From CAYLNM01 sp964385045 (GTDB taxonomy: Bacteria > Planctomycetota > Phycisphaerae > Phycisphaerales > SM1A02), in NCBI GenBank assembly GCA_964385045.1, contig CAYLNM010000139.1, forward strand, positions 1-11,208: a stretch of DNA of 11,208 nt. Reading direction: 5' to 3'. This document shows, piece after piece, positions 1-7,748 of the stretch. Every line of letters begins with the position of its first letter. Position 1 is the first letter of the stretch. Position numbers and translations under genes: made by a program. The notes under the pieces are model-generated. The model did no database searches. It had not been told where the DNA came from and saw only the letters and a list, made by a program, of their open reading frames with translations.

Positions 1-178
1 GTCACCGGGAGGCGGCGCCGCGGGGGCGCGGGAGTCCCAGGAATCGCCGGGGGGACACGGGATCGCGGCGGCGGGGCTCCTCCGGGGGGGACGACCGTCG
101 GCCGGGTGGCGGCTCCGCGAGCCCCCGGGGAGGGCGGCGGCGTTGGCGGAGCTGCGCCGCGTGCGGGAGACTGTGGCG
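1..178. other. Left-edge leader region, no separate gene seen
   Basis: No independent gene is visible here. The reading frame of the UvrB/UvrC-motif gene stays open from position 2, but the stretch upstream contains only glycine-, arginine- and alanine-rich translation and no family-like sequence. In-frame alternative starts are TTG at 143 and GTG at 161 and 175. The segment is probably 5' untranslated or promoter sequence. A start beyond the window edge cannot be excluded. Confidence 0.4.
165..170 (+). promoter_or_regulatory. Ribosome binding site of the UvrB/UvrC-motif gene
   Basis: GGGAGA lies 8 nt before the ATG at 179. It decides that start over the TTG at 143 and the GTG codons at 161 and 175. 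The sequence after the ATG also matches where I expect the family's conserved N-terminus to begin. Confidence 0.5.
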
Positions 179-946
179 ATGGACGATCACGCGCGCGACA
201 TCGGCGAGCTGCTGCGGGAATGGCCGCACGAGCGGGGACGGATCGCGGCCCGGATCATCGAGGGGGCCGACGGGTCGCCGAAGCTGCAGGTCCGGCTGGA
301 CCTCGGCCTGCTGCAGATGGAGCTCGACGGCCGGCCCGACGGGCTGCGGCCGCACGGGGCCGAGTCGCTGTTCGACCATCATCGCCGGCGGGTGGAGGAG
401 GCCGAGCGGGCCGGCGACGTGGCCGCGGCCCGGCTCGACGGCGAGGCGTGCCGGAGTCTCCGGGAGGAGGCGGTGCAGGTCTACCACCGCTACGTGGCGC
501 TCTTCTCGCTCGGGGAGTGGGAACGGGTCGTCCGCGACACGCGGCGCAACCTCGAGGTGATCGAGCTCTGCCGGCGGCACGCCGAGGCCGAGGAGGACCG
601 CCTGCTGCTGGAGCAGTTCCGTCCCGCGGTCCTGGCGATGCGGGCGCGGGCCGAGGCCGAGGCGGCGGTCGCCCGTCGCGAGCCGCGGGAGGCGGTCGCG
701 GCCCTCGACGCGGGGCTCGACGAGCTGCGGTCGTTCTTCGAGCAGCACGCCCCCAGCGACCAGGCCGAGCGGGCGTTCGAGGCGTCGGGCGAGGCCCAGC
801 TGCTCCGCGGGATGCGGGATGCGCTCGTGCCGAAGCTTCCCGCGAGCCAGCGGGCCGAGCTCGAGGAGCGGCTCCGGGCCGCGCTCGACGCGGAGAACTA
901 CGAGCTCGCGGCGATCCTGCGGGACGAGCTTCGGATGATGCGCTGA
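179..946 (+). CDS. UvrB/UvrC motif-containing protein
   Basis: A 255-residue soluble protein without signal peptide or membrane segment. The last 32 residues (about 224-255) form a UvrB/UvrC-motif helical hairpin, recognisable from the LEERLRAALDAENYELAAILRDEL-type pattern of paired helices with Glu-Asn-Tyr at the turn. In UvrB and UvrC this hairpin mediates mutual contact; it also occurs in ClpC/McsA-type proteins, so the motif alone does not prove DNA repair. Residues 6-60 carry DIGELLREWP and LDLGLLQMELDGRPDG, a block I recognise from planctomycete proteins of this type but whose function I do not know. The middle is helical and rich in Glu, Arg and Ala. The start at 179 is chosen for its ribosome binding site and the family-like N-terminus. 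The gene is convergent with the cluster ending at 1090. No nuclease or helicase domain is present, so it is not UvrB or UvrC itself. Confidence 0.85.
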   Translation: MDDHARDIGELLREWPHERGRIAARIIEGADGSPKLQVRLDLGLLQMELDGRPDGLRPHGAESLFDHHRRRVEEAERAGDVAAARLDGEACRSLREEAVQVYHRYVALFSLGEWERVVRDTRRNLEVIELCRRHAEAEEDRLLLEQFRPAVLAMRARAEAEAAVARREPREAVAALDAGLDELRSFFEQHAPSDQAERAFEASGEAQLLRGMRDALVPKLPASQRAELEERLRAALDAENYELAAILRDELRMMR

Positions 947-1089
947 GGGAGACGTCGAACCGCGGTGGCCGAAGCCGTGGCGAGGCGAGCGGCGGCGGCC
1001 TCGCGAGCGACCGCGGCCCCCGGCCCCCGGCCCGTGCCACCATCGGACGCCGCCGAGCGTGCGGGCAGGGCCGGTCGTCGCGCGTCGCC
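947..1089. other. Convergent intergenic region
   Basis: This 143-nt gap lies between two converging genes. It is extremely GC-rich and contains CCGCGG repeats near 972 and 1010 that could pair, but there is no T-run on either strand. I cannot call a Rho-independent terminator for either gene; termination may depend on Rho. Confidence 0.4.
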
Positions 1090-4000
1090 TCAGCCCCCGT
1101 GACGCGCGGCGAGCGCCTCGAAGGCCGGCTTCAACCCGGGCCCGCCGAGCTCGGGGTCCTCGAGCCGCAGCCGCTGGATCCGCGGCGCGATCGTGTCGGT
1201 GCGCCGGCCCACGAGCTCGAGAACCTCGAGCATGCGCAGCTGGGCGATCCACCAGCGCCGCTCGCCCGCGGCGGATCGGTTGCCGGCAAGGCGCCGCCAC
1301 GCGCTCATCGCCTCGCCGAAGGCGTCCGCATCGACGGGATGCCCCGCGTCGATCGCGGCCCGCTCGGCGGCGAGCCGGCACTCGGCGGCGCCGAGGAGGA
1401 CCGCGGGGTCCGATGCCCGGAGCCCACCGAGCGCGTCGAACCACTCCGCGGCCCGGGCGTGGCGTCCCGATGCCAGCTCGGCGCGTCCGACGGCGCGGAA
1501 GGCGACGGCGCGGAGCCGCCGCAGCGTCTCGGCCGCGTCGTCGTCGCCGTCGCCGCCGTCGTCGTCCGCATCCACGGCGCCATCGTCGGCGAGGCCCGGC
1601 GGCGGCACGGCGCGCAGCCACTCGGCCACCCCGGCGGCCAGTGGCGCGACCGTGCGTCGCGCCGCGGCGACGCGCGCGGGATCGTCCAGGGGGTGGTCGG
1701 CCTCGATGAGGGCGTCGAGTCGGCGCTCGAGCTCGAGGACGAGCCGGCGGGCGGCGGCGGGCGAGGCGGCCGCGATCGCGGCGAGCGGGTCGGCCACCGG
1801 AGCGTCCGGGCGCTCGGCGATGATCGCGAGCGTCGCGCGGAGGGCGAGATCGGCCGCCGCGGGGCGGGCGGCCGCATCGAACTCGGCGATGGTGGCCGGG
1901 CCGAGCCGCGGCGGGGGCGGAGACGCGGACGACGGCCGCGGCCCGGGTTCGCTCGCCGCACCGGCCCCGTCACCGAGCCCGAGGACGGCGAGCACCCGCT
2001 CCGGACGACCGACCGCGAGATGGGCCTCCGCCTCGAGAACCGCGTCGCGGCCACCGCCGAGTCGGCGAGCGAGCACCTCGGCGGCGTCGCCCCCCGGCGC
2101 GGCCAGTCGTCGGGCGGTGGCCACGTCCTCGAGCAGTGCCGCCGCCGCATCGGCCACCGCGGCGGCCCGCGCGGCGCGGCTTCGGCCGGTGGCGACCGGA
2201 GGCGAGTCCGCGGGCGAGTCCCGGGCCGTGGAGGTTCCCGTGTCCGTGTTCACCTCCGCCGCGGCCACCGCGCTCCGCAGGCGGTCCCGGGCGATCGCCA
2301 CCCGGGCCGCAGCCGCCACCGGCGCCTCCGACGCGTCGGCCGGGACCTCGGCCAGCGTCGCGGCCGCCTCGGCGCGGCGGCCGGTCTCGAGGAGACGCGT
2401 CGCGAGCAGGGTCCGCCAGCGGTCCAGACTCTCGAGCGAGGGATGTCGGCGCACCGCCTCGGCCACCGCCGCCGCGAGCGGATCGGCCTCGTTCGCCGGG
2501 TCGGCCGCCGGCGGCCACGGCCAGTCCGATCGGGCGTCGGCATCGAGGGCCCCCCCCGCGTCCGTCGCCGCGGCCAGTCTCAGGGCGGCGTCGAGCAGGC
2601 CGGTCGCCCGGGCCGCGTCGGGCTCGACCACGGCCGCGGCCAGCGTCGCCCGCGCCGCCCGCCGGGCGCGTCCCGCGGCGCTCTCCATCCCCGCGATCGC
2701 CTGCCAGGCCGCGGCCCGGATGAAGGGGGGAGCCGCGGGGTCTCCCGCGACGCGAAGGAAGTCCTCGCGGGCACCGTCCGGTCGACCGGCCGCGAGCGCA
2801 GCGTCCGCGATCCCCAGCCGGATCGCGGGGGACGGCGGCGGATCGTCGGCCGCGACGATCACCGGCGCCTCGGCGGCGACCCGGGGCCGCACGATCGCCA
2901 GCCACCCCGGACCGCGCTCGGCCAGCCGGGACCAGCCGCGAAGCCCCGCGGCCAGCACGGCGCTCGGCGTTCCGGCCGGCTCCAGCACGCCGCGGGCGGC
3001 GGCGTCGGCCGCCAGCAGCGCGAGGAAGTCCTCGAGCCCGGGCGTCGGCGGCATGCCGGCGGGGCCCGGGCCGTCCCCGGCATCGCCCGCGGCGACGGTC
3101 ACCAGCCGATCGAGCGCCCCCCGCCGGGCGTCGGACGCGCCGTAGCGCGCGGCGGCGGCGAGCGAGCCCATGCGGGCCACCGCGGATCCGAAGGCATCCT
3201 CGCCCCGCGCTGCCAGCTCCGCCGCGGCGTCGAACGCGGCCATGGCATCCTCGCCGCGGCCCGCCCGCACGAGCACGTGACCCCGCAGCCGGGCGAAGGC
3301 CGCCCCCGCAGCGGCCGCCGCGCCCACCGGCGGCGCCCCCTCGGCCCCGACCAGCCCCGCCTCGGCGGCCGCGAGCGCCGCGACCGCTCGGTCGACCTCG
3401 CCGGCCATCGGGGCCGCCGGAGCCTCGGCCCCGCCCCGGGCCTCGAGCGCCGGCGCGAGGACGTCGAGGGCGAGGGCGATCGCCTGCAGGCGCGGCAGCC
3501 GGCCGTCTCGCTCCTCCTCGGCGAGTCGCCGGTGCTCCCGCACCAGCGCGGGGTCCTCGGGCCAGCCCGGATCGAACTCGAGCCGCTCGATCGCGACGTC
3601 GAGCGCCGAGGCGGCGGCCCGGACCTCGCGCCGCAGCACGTCGGCGGCCCGGATCGCGCGCCGACGCGTCGCGCGATCGGGCACGCCCAGCAGCGTGCGC
3701 ACCCCGGCGGCCTCGAGCGTCCACTGCCATCGCCAGACGTCCTCGGCCCGGTCGAGGCGCCACGACCCGGCGAGGGGATGATCGGGGAACGTGTCCACCA
3801 GCGACGCGGATCGGGTCAGCAGCGTCTCGACCCGCTCCGCGAGCACCGACGCCGGGACGGACGCGGCGACCGCGGCCGCCACCTCCGCCCGGGCCATGCG
3901 AACGCGGTAGACCGCCCGCTGCACCGGATCTCGGTCGGGCTCCGCGAGGACCTCCTCGAGCACCCGGTCGAGCCGCAGGTCGACCGCGGCGTCGAGGACG

Positions 4001-4188
4001 GGATCGGACGGACGACCGGGCGCCGCGGCCGCCGCCATCGCGGTGGGCACTGCCGCGCCCGCCGCCCCGGTCGCCCCGGTCGCTCCCGCTGCCGCACTCG
4101 CCATCGGGCCGGCGCTCGCGATCAGCGTCAGCCCGGCGAGCGTGCGCACGCTCGTCCGGCGTCGCCGTTCGGGCGACCGTCGCCTCAT
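1090..4188 (-). CDS. Large exported alpha-helical (TPR-like) repeat protein
   Basis: A 1032-residue protein. Residues 1-34 look like an export signal: an Arg-rich start (MRRRSPERRRR), a hydrophobic core at about 15-30 and an ASA-type cleavage site near 31-33. An Ala/Gly/Thr-rich linker follows to about residue 57. The rest is almost entirely Ala/Leu/Arg/Glu-rich amphipathic helices in hairpins, as in TPR-like solenoids, for example at about 896-945 (RAELASGRHARAAEWFDAL) and 955-1000. A short Asp-rich low-complexity loop lies at about 868-886. No enzyme motif is visible. The ATG at 4188 overlaps the ExbD2 stop by 4 nt (ATGA) and has GGAGGG 5 nt upstream, so translation is coupled to the motor genes. 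I infer a periplasmic scaffold or substrate-binding partner of the ExbB/ExbD complex. The family is not recognised; the operon's last gene. Confidence 0.82.
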   Translation of the reverse strand: MRRRSPERRRRTSVRTLAGLTLIASAGPMASAAAGATGATGAAGAAVPTAMAAAAAPGRPSDPVLDAAVDLRLDRVLEEVLAEPDRDPVQRAVYRVRMARAEVAAAVAASVPASVLAERVETLLTRSASLVDTFPDHPLAGSWRLDRAEDVWRWQWTLEAAGVRTLLGVPDRATRRRAIRAADVLRREVRAAASALDVAIERLEFDPGWPEDPALVREHRRLAEEERDGRLPRLQAIALALDVLAPALEARGGAEAPAAPMAGEVDRAVAALAAAEAGLVGAEGAPPVGAAAAAGAAFARLRGHVLVRAGRGEDAMAAFDAAAELAARGEDAFGSAVARMGSLAAAARYGASDARRGALDRLVTVAAGDAGDGPGPAGMPPTPGLEDFLALLAADAAARGVLEPAGTPSAVLAAGLRGWSRLAERGPGWLAIVRPRVAAEAPVIVAADDPPPSPAIRLGIADAALAAGRPDGAREDFLRVAGDPAAPPFIRAAAWQAIAGMESAAGRARRAARATLAAAVVEPDAARATGLLDAALRLAAATDAGGALDADARSDWPWPPAADPANEADPLAAAVAEAVRRHPSLESLDRWRTLLATRLLETGRRAEAAATLAEVPADASEAPVAAAARVAIARDRLRSAVAAAEVNTDTGTSTARDSPADSPPVATGRSRAARAAAVADAAAALLEDVATARRLAAPGGDAAEVLARRLGGGRDAVLEAEAHLAVGRPERVLAVLGLGDGAGAASEPGPRPSSASPPPPRLGPATIAEFDAAARPAAADLALRATLAIIAERPDAPVADPLAAIAAASPAAARRLVLELERRLDALIEADHPLDDPARVAAARRTVAPLAAGVAEWLRAVPPPGLADDGAVDADDDGGDGDDDAAETLRRLRAVAFRAVGRAELASGRHARAAEWFDALGGLRASDPAVLLGAAECRLAAERAAIDAGHPVDADAFGEAMSAWRRLAGNRSAAGERRWWIAQLRMLEVLELVGRRTDTIAPRIQRLRLEDPELGGPGLKPAFEALAARHGG

Positions 4189-4763
4189 CCGCGCCCTCCG
4201 AAGGTCACGTTCTCGTAGCCGGCGGCGGCCGCGGCGTTGAACGCGGCCAGCGCGTGCTGCCACCGCGTCGATCCGACGGGATCGACCACCACCGGATGGT
4301 CGCGCGGGAAGAGGCCGCGCGGCCCGCCGACGAGCAGCTCCTCGAGCAGCGTGCGAAGCTCGCGAAAGTCCATCGGCTGAGGATAGGGACCGGGCACCGC
4401 GATGCCCGCTGCGGCGAGGGACGGATCGTCGCCCACCGGCCCGCGCGACCGGACCTCGATCCGCAGCGGCTCGTCGTCGATCTCGAAGGGGTCCGACGCC
4501 GCCGCCCCGTCGCGCTCGGGCAGGTCGAGCTTGTAGACCTCCTCACCCGAACGGAACTCCGTCGCGACCATGAAGTAGACCAGCAGCAGGAACACCACGT
4601 CGATCATCGACGTGAGGTTGAGGCCGATGTCGCCCGCCGGCCGTCGGCGGCGGCGCCGCGGCCGGGCCTCGTGATCGCGCGGCGACGAGCCGCGACCGGT
4701 GGCCTCGCCGGCGGTCGCCCCGCGGCGCCGTCCCGCGGTTCCCACGTCACCTCCCCCGCTCAT
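4185..4763 (-). CDS. ExbD/TolR-family biopolymer transport protein (second copy)
   Basis: A 192-residue single-pass inner-membrane protein. A basic cytoplasmic tail of about 45 residues (run of Arg at 35-41) precedes the membrane helix at about 48-68, which carries the family signature LTSMIDVVFLLLVYF. Asp55 is in the position of the proton-carrying aspartate of ExbD and TolR. The periplasmic domain ends with the usual strand-helix-strand element (VVVDPVGSTRWQHALAAFN, then GYENVTF). Known role of the family: with an ExbB pentamer it forms a proton-driven motor. Compared with the first copy it has a longer basic N-terminus and an acidic and proline-containing insertion at about 88-130. The ATG at 4763 overlaps the ExbD1 stop by 4 nt and has GGAGG 7 nt upstream; its own stop overlaps the next start. 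ExbD and TolR cannot be told apart from sequence alone. Confidence 0.92.
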   Translation of the reverse strand: MSGGGDVGTAGRRRGATAGEATGRGSSPRDHEARPRRRRRRPAGDIGLNLTSMIDVVFLLLVYFMVATEFRSGEEVYKLDLPERDGAAASDPFEIDDEPLRIEVRSRGPVGDDPSLAAAGIAVPGPYPQPMDFRELRTLLEELLVGGPRGLFPRDHPVVVDPVGSTRWQHALAAFNAAAAAGYENVTFGGRG

Positions 4764-5224
4764 GTCGCATCCTCCGGCACCACGACGAGATGCACCCGCG
4801 GCGCCGCGCCGGGCACCCGGCGCGCCGCACGACCGATCGACTCGAGCACCGGCCGCACCCGGTCGTACCGCGCGTTGCGGTCGGCCCGGAGGTTGAGCCG
4901 CAGGGCCGGGTTCGATCGCAGGCGATCCGCGATCGCCGCCTCGAGCGACCGACGCCCCGGTGCATCGGCCGTGAACGGCTCGCCTCCGAGGCGATAGGCC
5001 ACCGCTTCCCCGTCGGGACCGGGGACGATGCTCACCACCGCCCGCGCCGCCTCGCCCGGCGGCTCGGTGGCCGGGCGGAGGAGCACCGGGAGGTCGAGCT
5101 CCACGTGCTCGGTCTCCACGATCTGCGAGACGAGCACGAAGAACACGATGAGCAGGAACGTCACGTCGATCATCGGCGTGAGGTTCGCGTGCACGCGGGC
5201 GGGATCGCGCGATCGACGGGTCAT
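4760..5224 (-). CDS. ExbD/TolR-family biopolymer transport protein (first copy)
   Basis: A 154-residue protein with the standard family length. A short cytoplasmic N-terminus (residues 1-14) leads into the membrane helix at about 15-35 with the signature NLTPMIDVTFLLIVFF; Asp20 is the conserved protonatable residue. The periplasmic part at 40-154 includes DLPVLLRP after the helix and the typical RADRNARYDRVRPVLE segment at 113-128. It should pair with the ExbB homologue just upstream to form the proton channel. The ATG at 5224 follows the ExbB stop after only 5 nt, with GGAGG 10 nt before the start and lying inside the ExbB gene. The 3' end overlaps the second ExbD copy by 4 nt. The two copies differ widely outside the membrane signature, so they are not a recent duplication. 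No oddities in the key residues. Confidence 0.94.
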   Translation of the reverse strand: MTRRSRDPARVHANLTPMIDVTFLLIVFFVLVSQIVETEHVELDLPVLLRPATEPPGEAARAVVSIVPGPDGEAVAYRLGGEPFTADAPGRRSLEAAIADRLRSNPALRLNLRADRNARYDRVRPVLESIGRAARRVPGAAPRVHLVVVPEDAT

Positions 5225-5229
5225 CGGGA

Positions 5230-6372
5230 TCAGTCCTCCGCCCGCCGGCCGCGACGCCGGCCGGTCCGCTCGTCACCGCCGCCGGACGCACGATCCTCGC
5301 CGTCGGCGTCCCCGGCCTCCCCACCGCCGCCGCGGGACGACCGCGGCCCGCGCGATCGACGCTCGGCTCCGGACCCCGGCGATCGCGCGGCGCCGCCGCT
5401 GCGCCGCCGTGACTCTGGCGACGGGCGGAAGAGTCCCACCAGCTCCTCCGCCGCCAGGGCCGCCTCGGCGGTGCGGGCGTCCATGAGCGCCCGCACGACC
5501 GCGTAGCCGGTCAGGGCGGGGATCGCGACGACGAGTCCCCAGAAGGTCGTGGTGAGGGCGGTGCCGATGCCGCCCGCGAGCATCACCGGGTCGGCGGCCC
5601 CGCCGGCGCTCACGATCGACTGGAACGCGAGGATCATGCCGTAGACGGTGCCGAAGAGGCCGATCATCGGGCTGACCTGCCCGAGGACGTTCAGGATCTC
5701 GACGCGCCGCTGTCGGTCGGCGACCAGCTCGTCGGTCCGCTGGTCGAGGGCGTGCACCATCGCGTCCCAGCCGTGACTCCCCTCCCGCAGGGCCGCCGCC
5801 AGTACCTGGGCGAAGAAGCTGCCGTCCCGGTCGGCGGCCTCGATCGCCTCTCGGTATCGGCCGCCGCGCAGCAGGTCGCGAAGCGCGGTGAAGCTCGTCG
5901 GCGGCATGATCACCGCTCGGCGATTGGCGGCGGCGAGATGGCCGATGAGCCCGAGGCTGCCGACCGAGAGCAGCAGCAGGAGCCAGATCACCGCCGAGCC
6001 GAGCAGCTCCACCCGGGGCTCGGTGCCTCCGGCCCCCATCTTTCGGGACACGAAGAAGGCCGACGCAAAGCTCCGGCCGTTCTCCCGTTCCTCGGCCGCC
6101 CTCGAAGCGTCGCTCGCGGCCTCCGCGCCCGCCGGCGCCGCGTCCAGCGCCGGGACCCCGGCGGGCGCCGCGGCGGCCGGAGCGACGGCGGTCGACGCCG
6201 CGAGCACGCCGCCGAGACCGACCACCGCCGCCGCGAGCGCGGCCGGCGCGGTCCGGCGTCGCCGCGGCGGCCGGGCACGCCCGTCGCGCGAGCCCCCCGC
6301 GGGCGGCGCCGTGATCGCGCTCCCGTCCACCTCCTCCTCCGCCCGCCGGCCCCGTCTCGTGGGTGCGTCCAT
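5230..6372 (-). CDS. MotA/TolQ/ExbB proton channel family protein
   Basis: A 380-residue inner-membrane protein. The family core is clear: a membrane helix at about 123-147, then a cytoplasmic helical domain (150-225), then two helices at about 226-252 (LGQVSPMIGLFGTVYGMI) and 268-296 (GTALTTTFWGLVVAIPA), both matching conserved ExbB/TolQ pore helices. Known role: pentameric channel that uses proton flow together with ExbD. Unusually, residues 43-70 form an extra N-terminal hydrophobic stretch ending AAAAP, like a signal peptide, followed by a 50-residue Ala/Glu-rich segment. The C-terminus (315-380) is a charged Arg/Gly/Ser tail. I chose ATG 6372 because GGAAGGAG lies 4 nt upstream and the same GGAGCACGATG occurs at the VWA gene. 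An ATGATG at 6402/6399, overlapping the preceding stop, would add 10 or 9 residues. Confidence 0.92.
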   Translation of the reverse strand: MDAPTRRGRRAEEEVDGSAITAPPAGGSRDGRARPPRRRRTAPAALAAAVVGLGGVLAASTAVAPAAAAPAGVPALDAAPAGAEAASDASRAAEERENGRSFASAFFVSRKMGAGGTEPRVELLGSAVIWLLLLLSVGSLGLIGHLAAANRRAVIMPPTSFTALRDLLRGGRYREAIEAADRDGSFFAQVLAAALREGSHGWDAMVHALDQRTDELVADRQRRVEILNVLGQVSPMIGLFGTVYGMILAFQSIVSAGGAADPVMLAGGIGTALTTTFWGLVVAIPALTGYAVVRALMDARTAEAALAAEELVGLFRPSPESRRRSGGAARSPGSGAERRSRGPRSSRGGGGEAGDADGEDRASGGGDERTGRRRGRRAED

Positions 6373-6376
6373 CGTG

Positions 6377-6384
6377 CTCCTTCC
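6377..6384 (-). promoter_or_regulatory. Strong ribosome binding site of the ExbB gene
   Basis: GGAAGGAG stands 4 nt before the ATG at 6372. It favours this start over the ATG codons at 6402 and 6399, which overlap the stop of the upstream gene. The 11-base context GGAGCACGATG is identical to that of the VWA gene at 8788-8778. Confidence 0.6.
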
Positions 6385-6398
6385 GCGTGACTCGTGCA

Positions 6399-7703
6399 TC
6401 ATCCCCTCGATTCCCCGGACGGGTCGACCCGCCCCGTCGCCATGCGTCCCGCCTCTCGGGCCCGGCGCCGGATGCGCCGGGCAGCCTCCGGGTCATCGAG
6501 CGCGGTCTCGTGCAGCTCCGCGAGCGCGGCCCACGCTCCGTCGGACTCGGCCGTCCGCGGATGAAGGACCGCGAGCCGGAGCCAGGCGGCCGCCGCCGCC
6601 GCGGGACGCTCGGCGGCCTCGGCCGCCTCCGCGAGTCGACGCAGCAGCCCGGGCCCGAAGCTCGACGCCGGCGGGGCCGCCCCGGTGCCGAGCGCCGCGA
6701 TCACCCGCCGGGCGTGCCCGGCGGCGAGCGCCCGGGCCACGTCGGCCGCGGTCCGAAGCTCGATCGGCTCCGCCGGACCGGCCGCTCCCCCACGACCACG
6801 GCCGGGCTCGAGGCTGCCGCCGGCCGCCGTCACCGGGCGCGTGCGCGGGGGCGACGACGACGCGCGAGCGGCGCGCAGGCCCCCGTCGGCCCAGCGCCCG
6901 ATCGCCGCGAGCCCGCGATCGACCTCGTCGCGCACGCCCAGCGGGGCGACGTGGTGGTCGAACGCGACATCGGGGTCGACCGACCCCGGGGCCGCCATCC
7001 CCCGCCACCGCCGGATCCGCCGCAGCAGGTCGCGCGCCGCGGCCGCATCCATCGTGGGCGTTGCCTCGGGGTCCGCGGTCTCGGTGGCGGCGCGCAGACG
7101 GTCCAGCCAGGTCCGCCGCCCGTCGCGCCGGAGGCGTTCGGCCGCGACCGTCGCGGCCCCGGCGGGATCGATCGGCCCCAGCCACTCGATGCAGCGCACG
7201 GCGGCCCAGTCCGCCGCGGCCCCCTCACCGCGGCGCGCCACCGGCGCGAGGAGCCCGGCGGCTCCCCCGGGATCCCCGCGGGTCGCTCGCGCCTCGGCCT
7301 CGCCCAACTCGGGCAGCCCCGCGAAGCGAAGCCGCCGAACCGCCGCGAGCGGCACCCAGCCGCGCCCTCCGGCCGCGCGATACCGCACCCGCTCCGCGCC
7401 GATCGCCTCGATGCGCACCGCATCGATCAGCAGCCCCCCGGCCCGCAGCTCGATCGCATCGCCGCCCGCGGCCACGTCCGCCGCCGCGTCCGCACGGTCC
7501 GGCGAGCCCCGCATCACGGCACGCTCCACCTCGGCCACGGTCTCGGTCGGGTCCGACGCGCCGGCCGCGAGTCCGGCCACCGATGCGAGCACCGGGCCCG
7601 CGATCGCGTGCGCCCGGCCCCGCCGACGCCACGGTCGCGGCCCCCGCGCTCCGGCACGCCGCCGGCGCCGCCACCTGCTCCCCTCGTCGATCGTTCTTCG
7701 CAC
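6399..7703 (-). CDS. Exported protein with small beta domain and C-terminal helical repeats
   Basis: A 434-residue protein starting at GTG 7703, with a weak GGGGGA upstream. A very basic N-terminus (RRRRR at 12-16, RRR at 26-28) leads into a hydrophobic segment at about 33-49 ending GLAAGAS, consistent with an export signal. Residues about 84-130 (IELRAGGLLIDAVRIEAIGAERVRY, then a WVPLAAVRRLRF-type ending) look like a small beta barrel of the kind that reads 'function of X, defined by Y' in planctomycete exported proteins; this is a resemblance only. Residues 349-418 are TPR-like helix pairs. A flexible Ser/Pro/Gly-rich linker lies at about 280-310. It sits between the VWA gene (45-nt gap) and ExbB (its TGA overlaps an ATGATG), so it is part of the operon. 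No enzyme motif and no named family recognised. Probably a periplasmic accessory protein. Confidence 0.75.
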   Translation of the reverse strand: MRRTIDEGSRWRRRRRAGARGPRPWRRRGRAHAIAGPVLASVAGLAAGASDPTETVAEVERAVMRGSPDRADAAADVAAGGDAIELRAGGLLIDAVRIEAIGAERVRYRAAGGRGWVPLAAVRRLRFAGLPELGEAEARATRGDPGGAAGLLAPVARRGEGAAADWAAVRCIEWLGPIDPAGAATVAAERLRRDGRRTWLDRLRAATETADPEATPTMDAAAARDLLRRIRRWRGMAAPGSVDPDVAFDHHVAPLGVRDEVDRGLAAIGRWADGGLRAARASSSPPRTRPVTAAGGSLEPGRGRGGAAGPAEPIELRTAADVARALAAGHARRVIAALGTGAAPPASSFGPGLLRRLAEAAEAAERPAAAAAAWLRLAVLHPRTAESDGAWAALAELHETALDDPEAARRIRRRAREAGRMATGRVDPSGESRG

Positions 7704-7748
7704 GTCCCCCGGTCCCCCCGTCTCAGCCTCTCGTCGTCGCCCGACGTC

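Noticed and set aside
1540..1576. GTC/GCC simple repeat as a microsatellite
   Set aside because: It is imperfect and explained by the Asp-rich loop encoded by the large repeat protein.
2..1621. A 539-codon minus-strand open frame across the UvrB/UvrC-motif gene
   Set aside because: Its translation is low-complexity Arg-rich sequence and it crosses the ends of two real genes; it is a shadow frame.
106..4218. A 1370-codon open frame on the plus strand, opposite the cluster
   Set aside because: It runs antisense to several genes with clear families or operon overlaps, gives Arg/Gly/Pro-rich translation without domains, and arises from the scarcity of stop codons in very GC-rich DNA.
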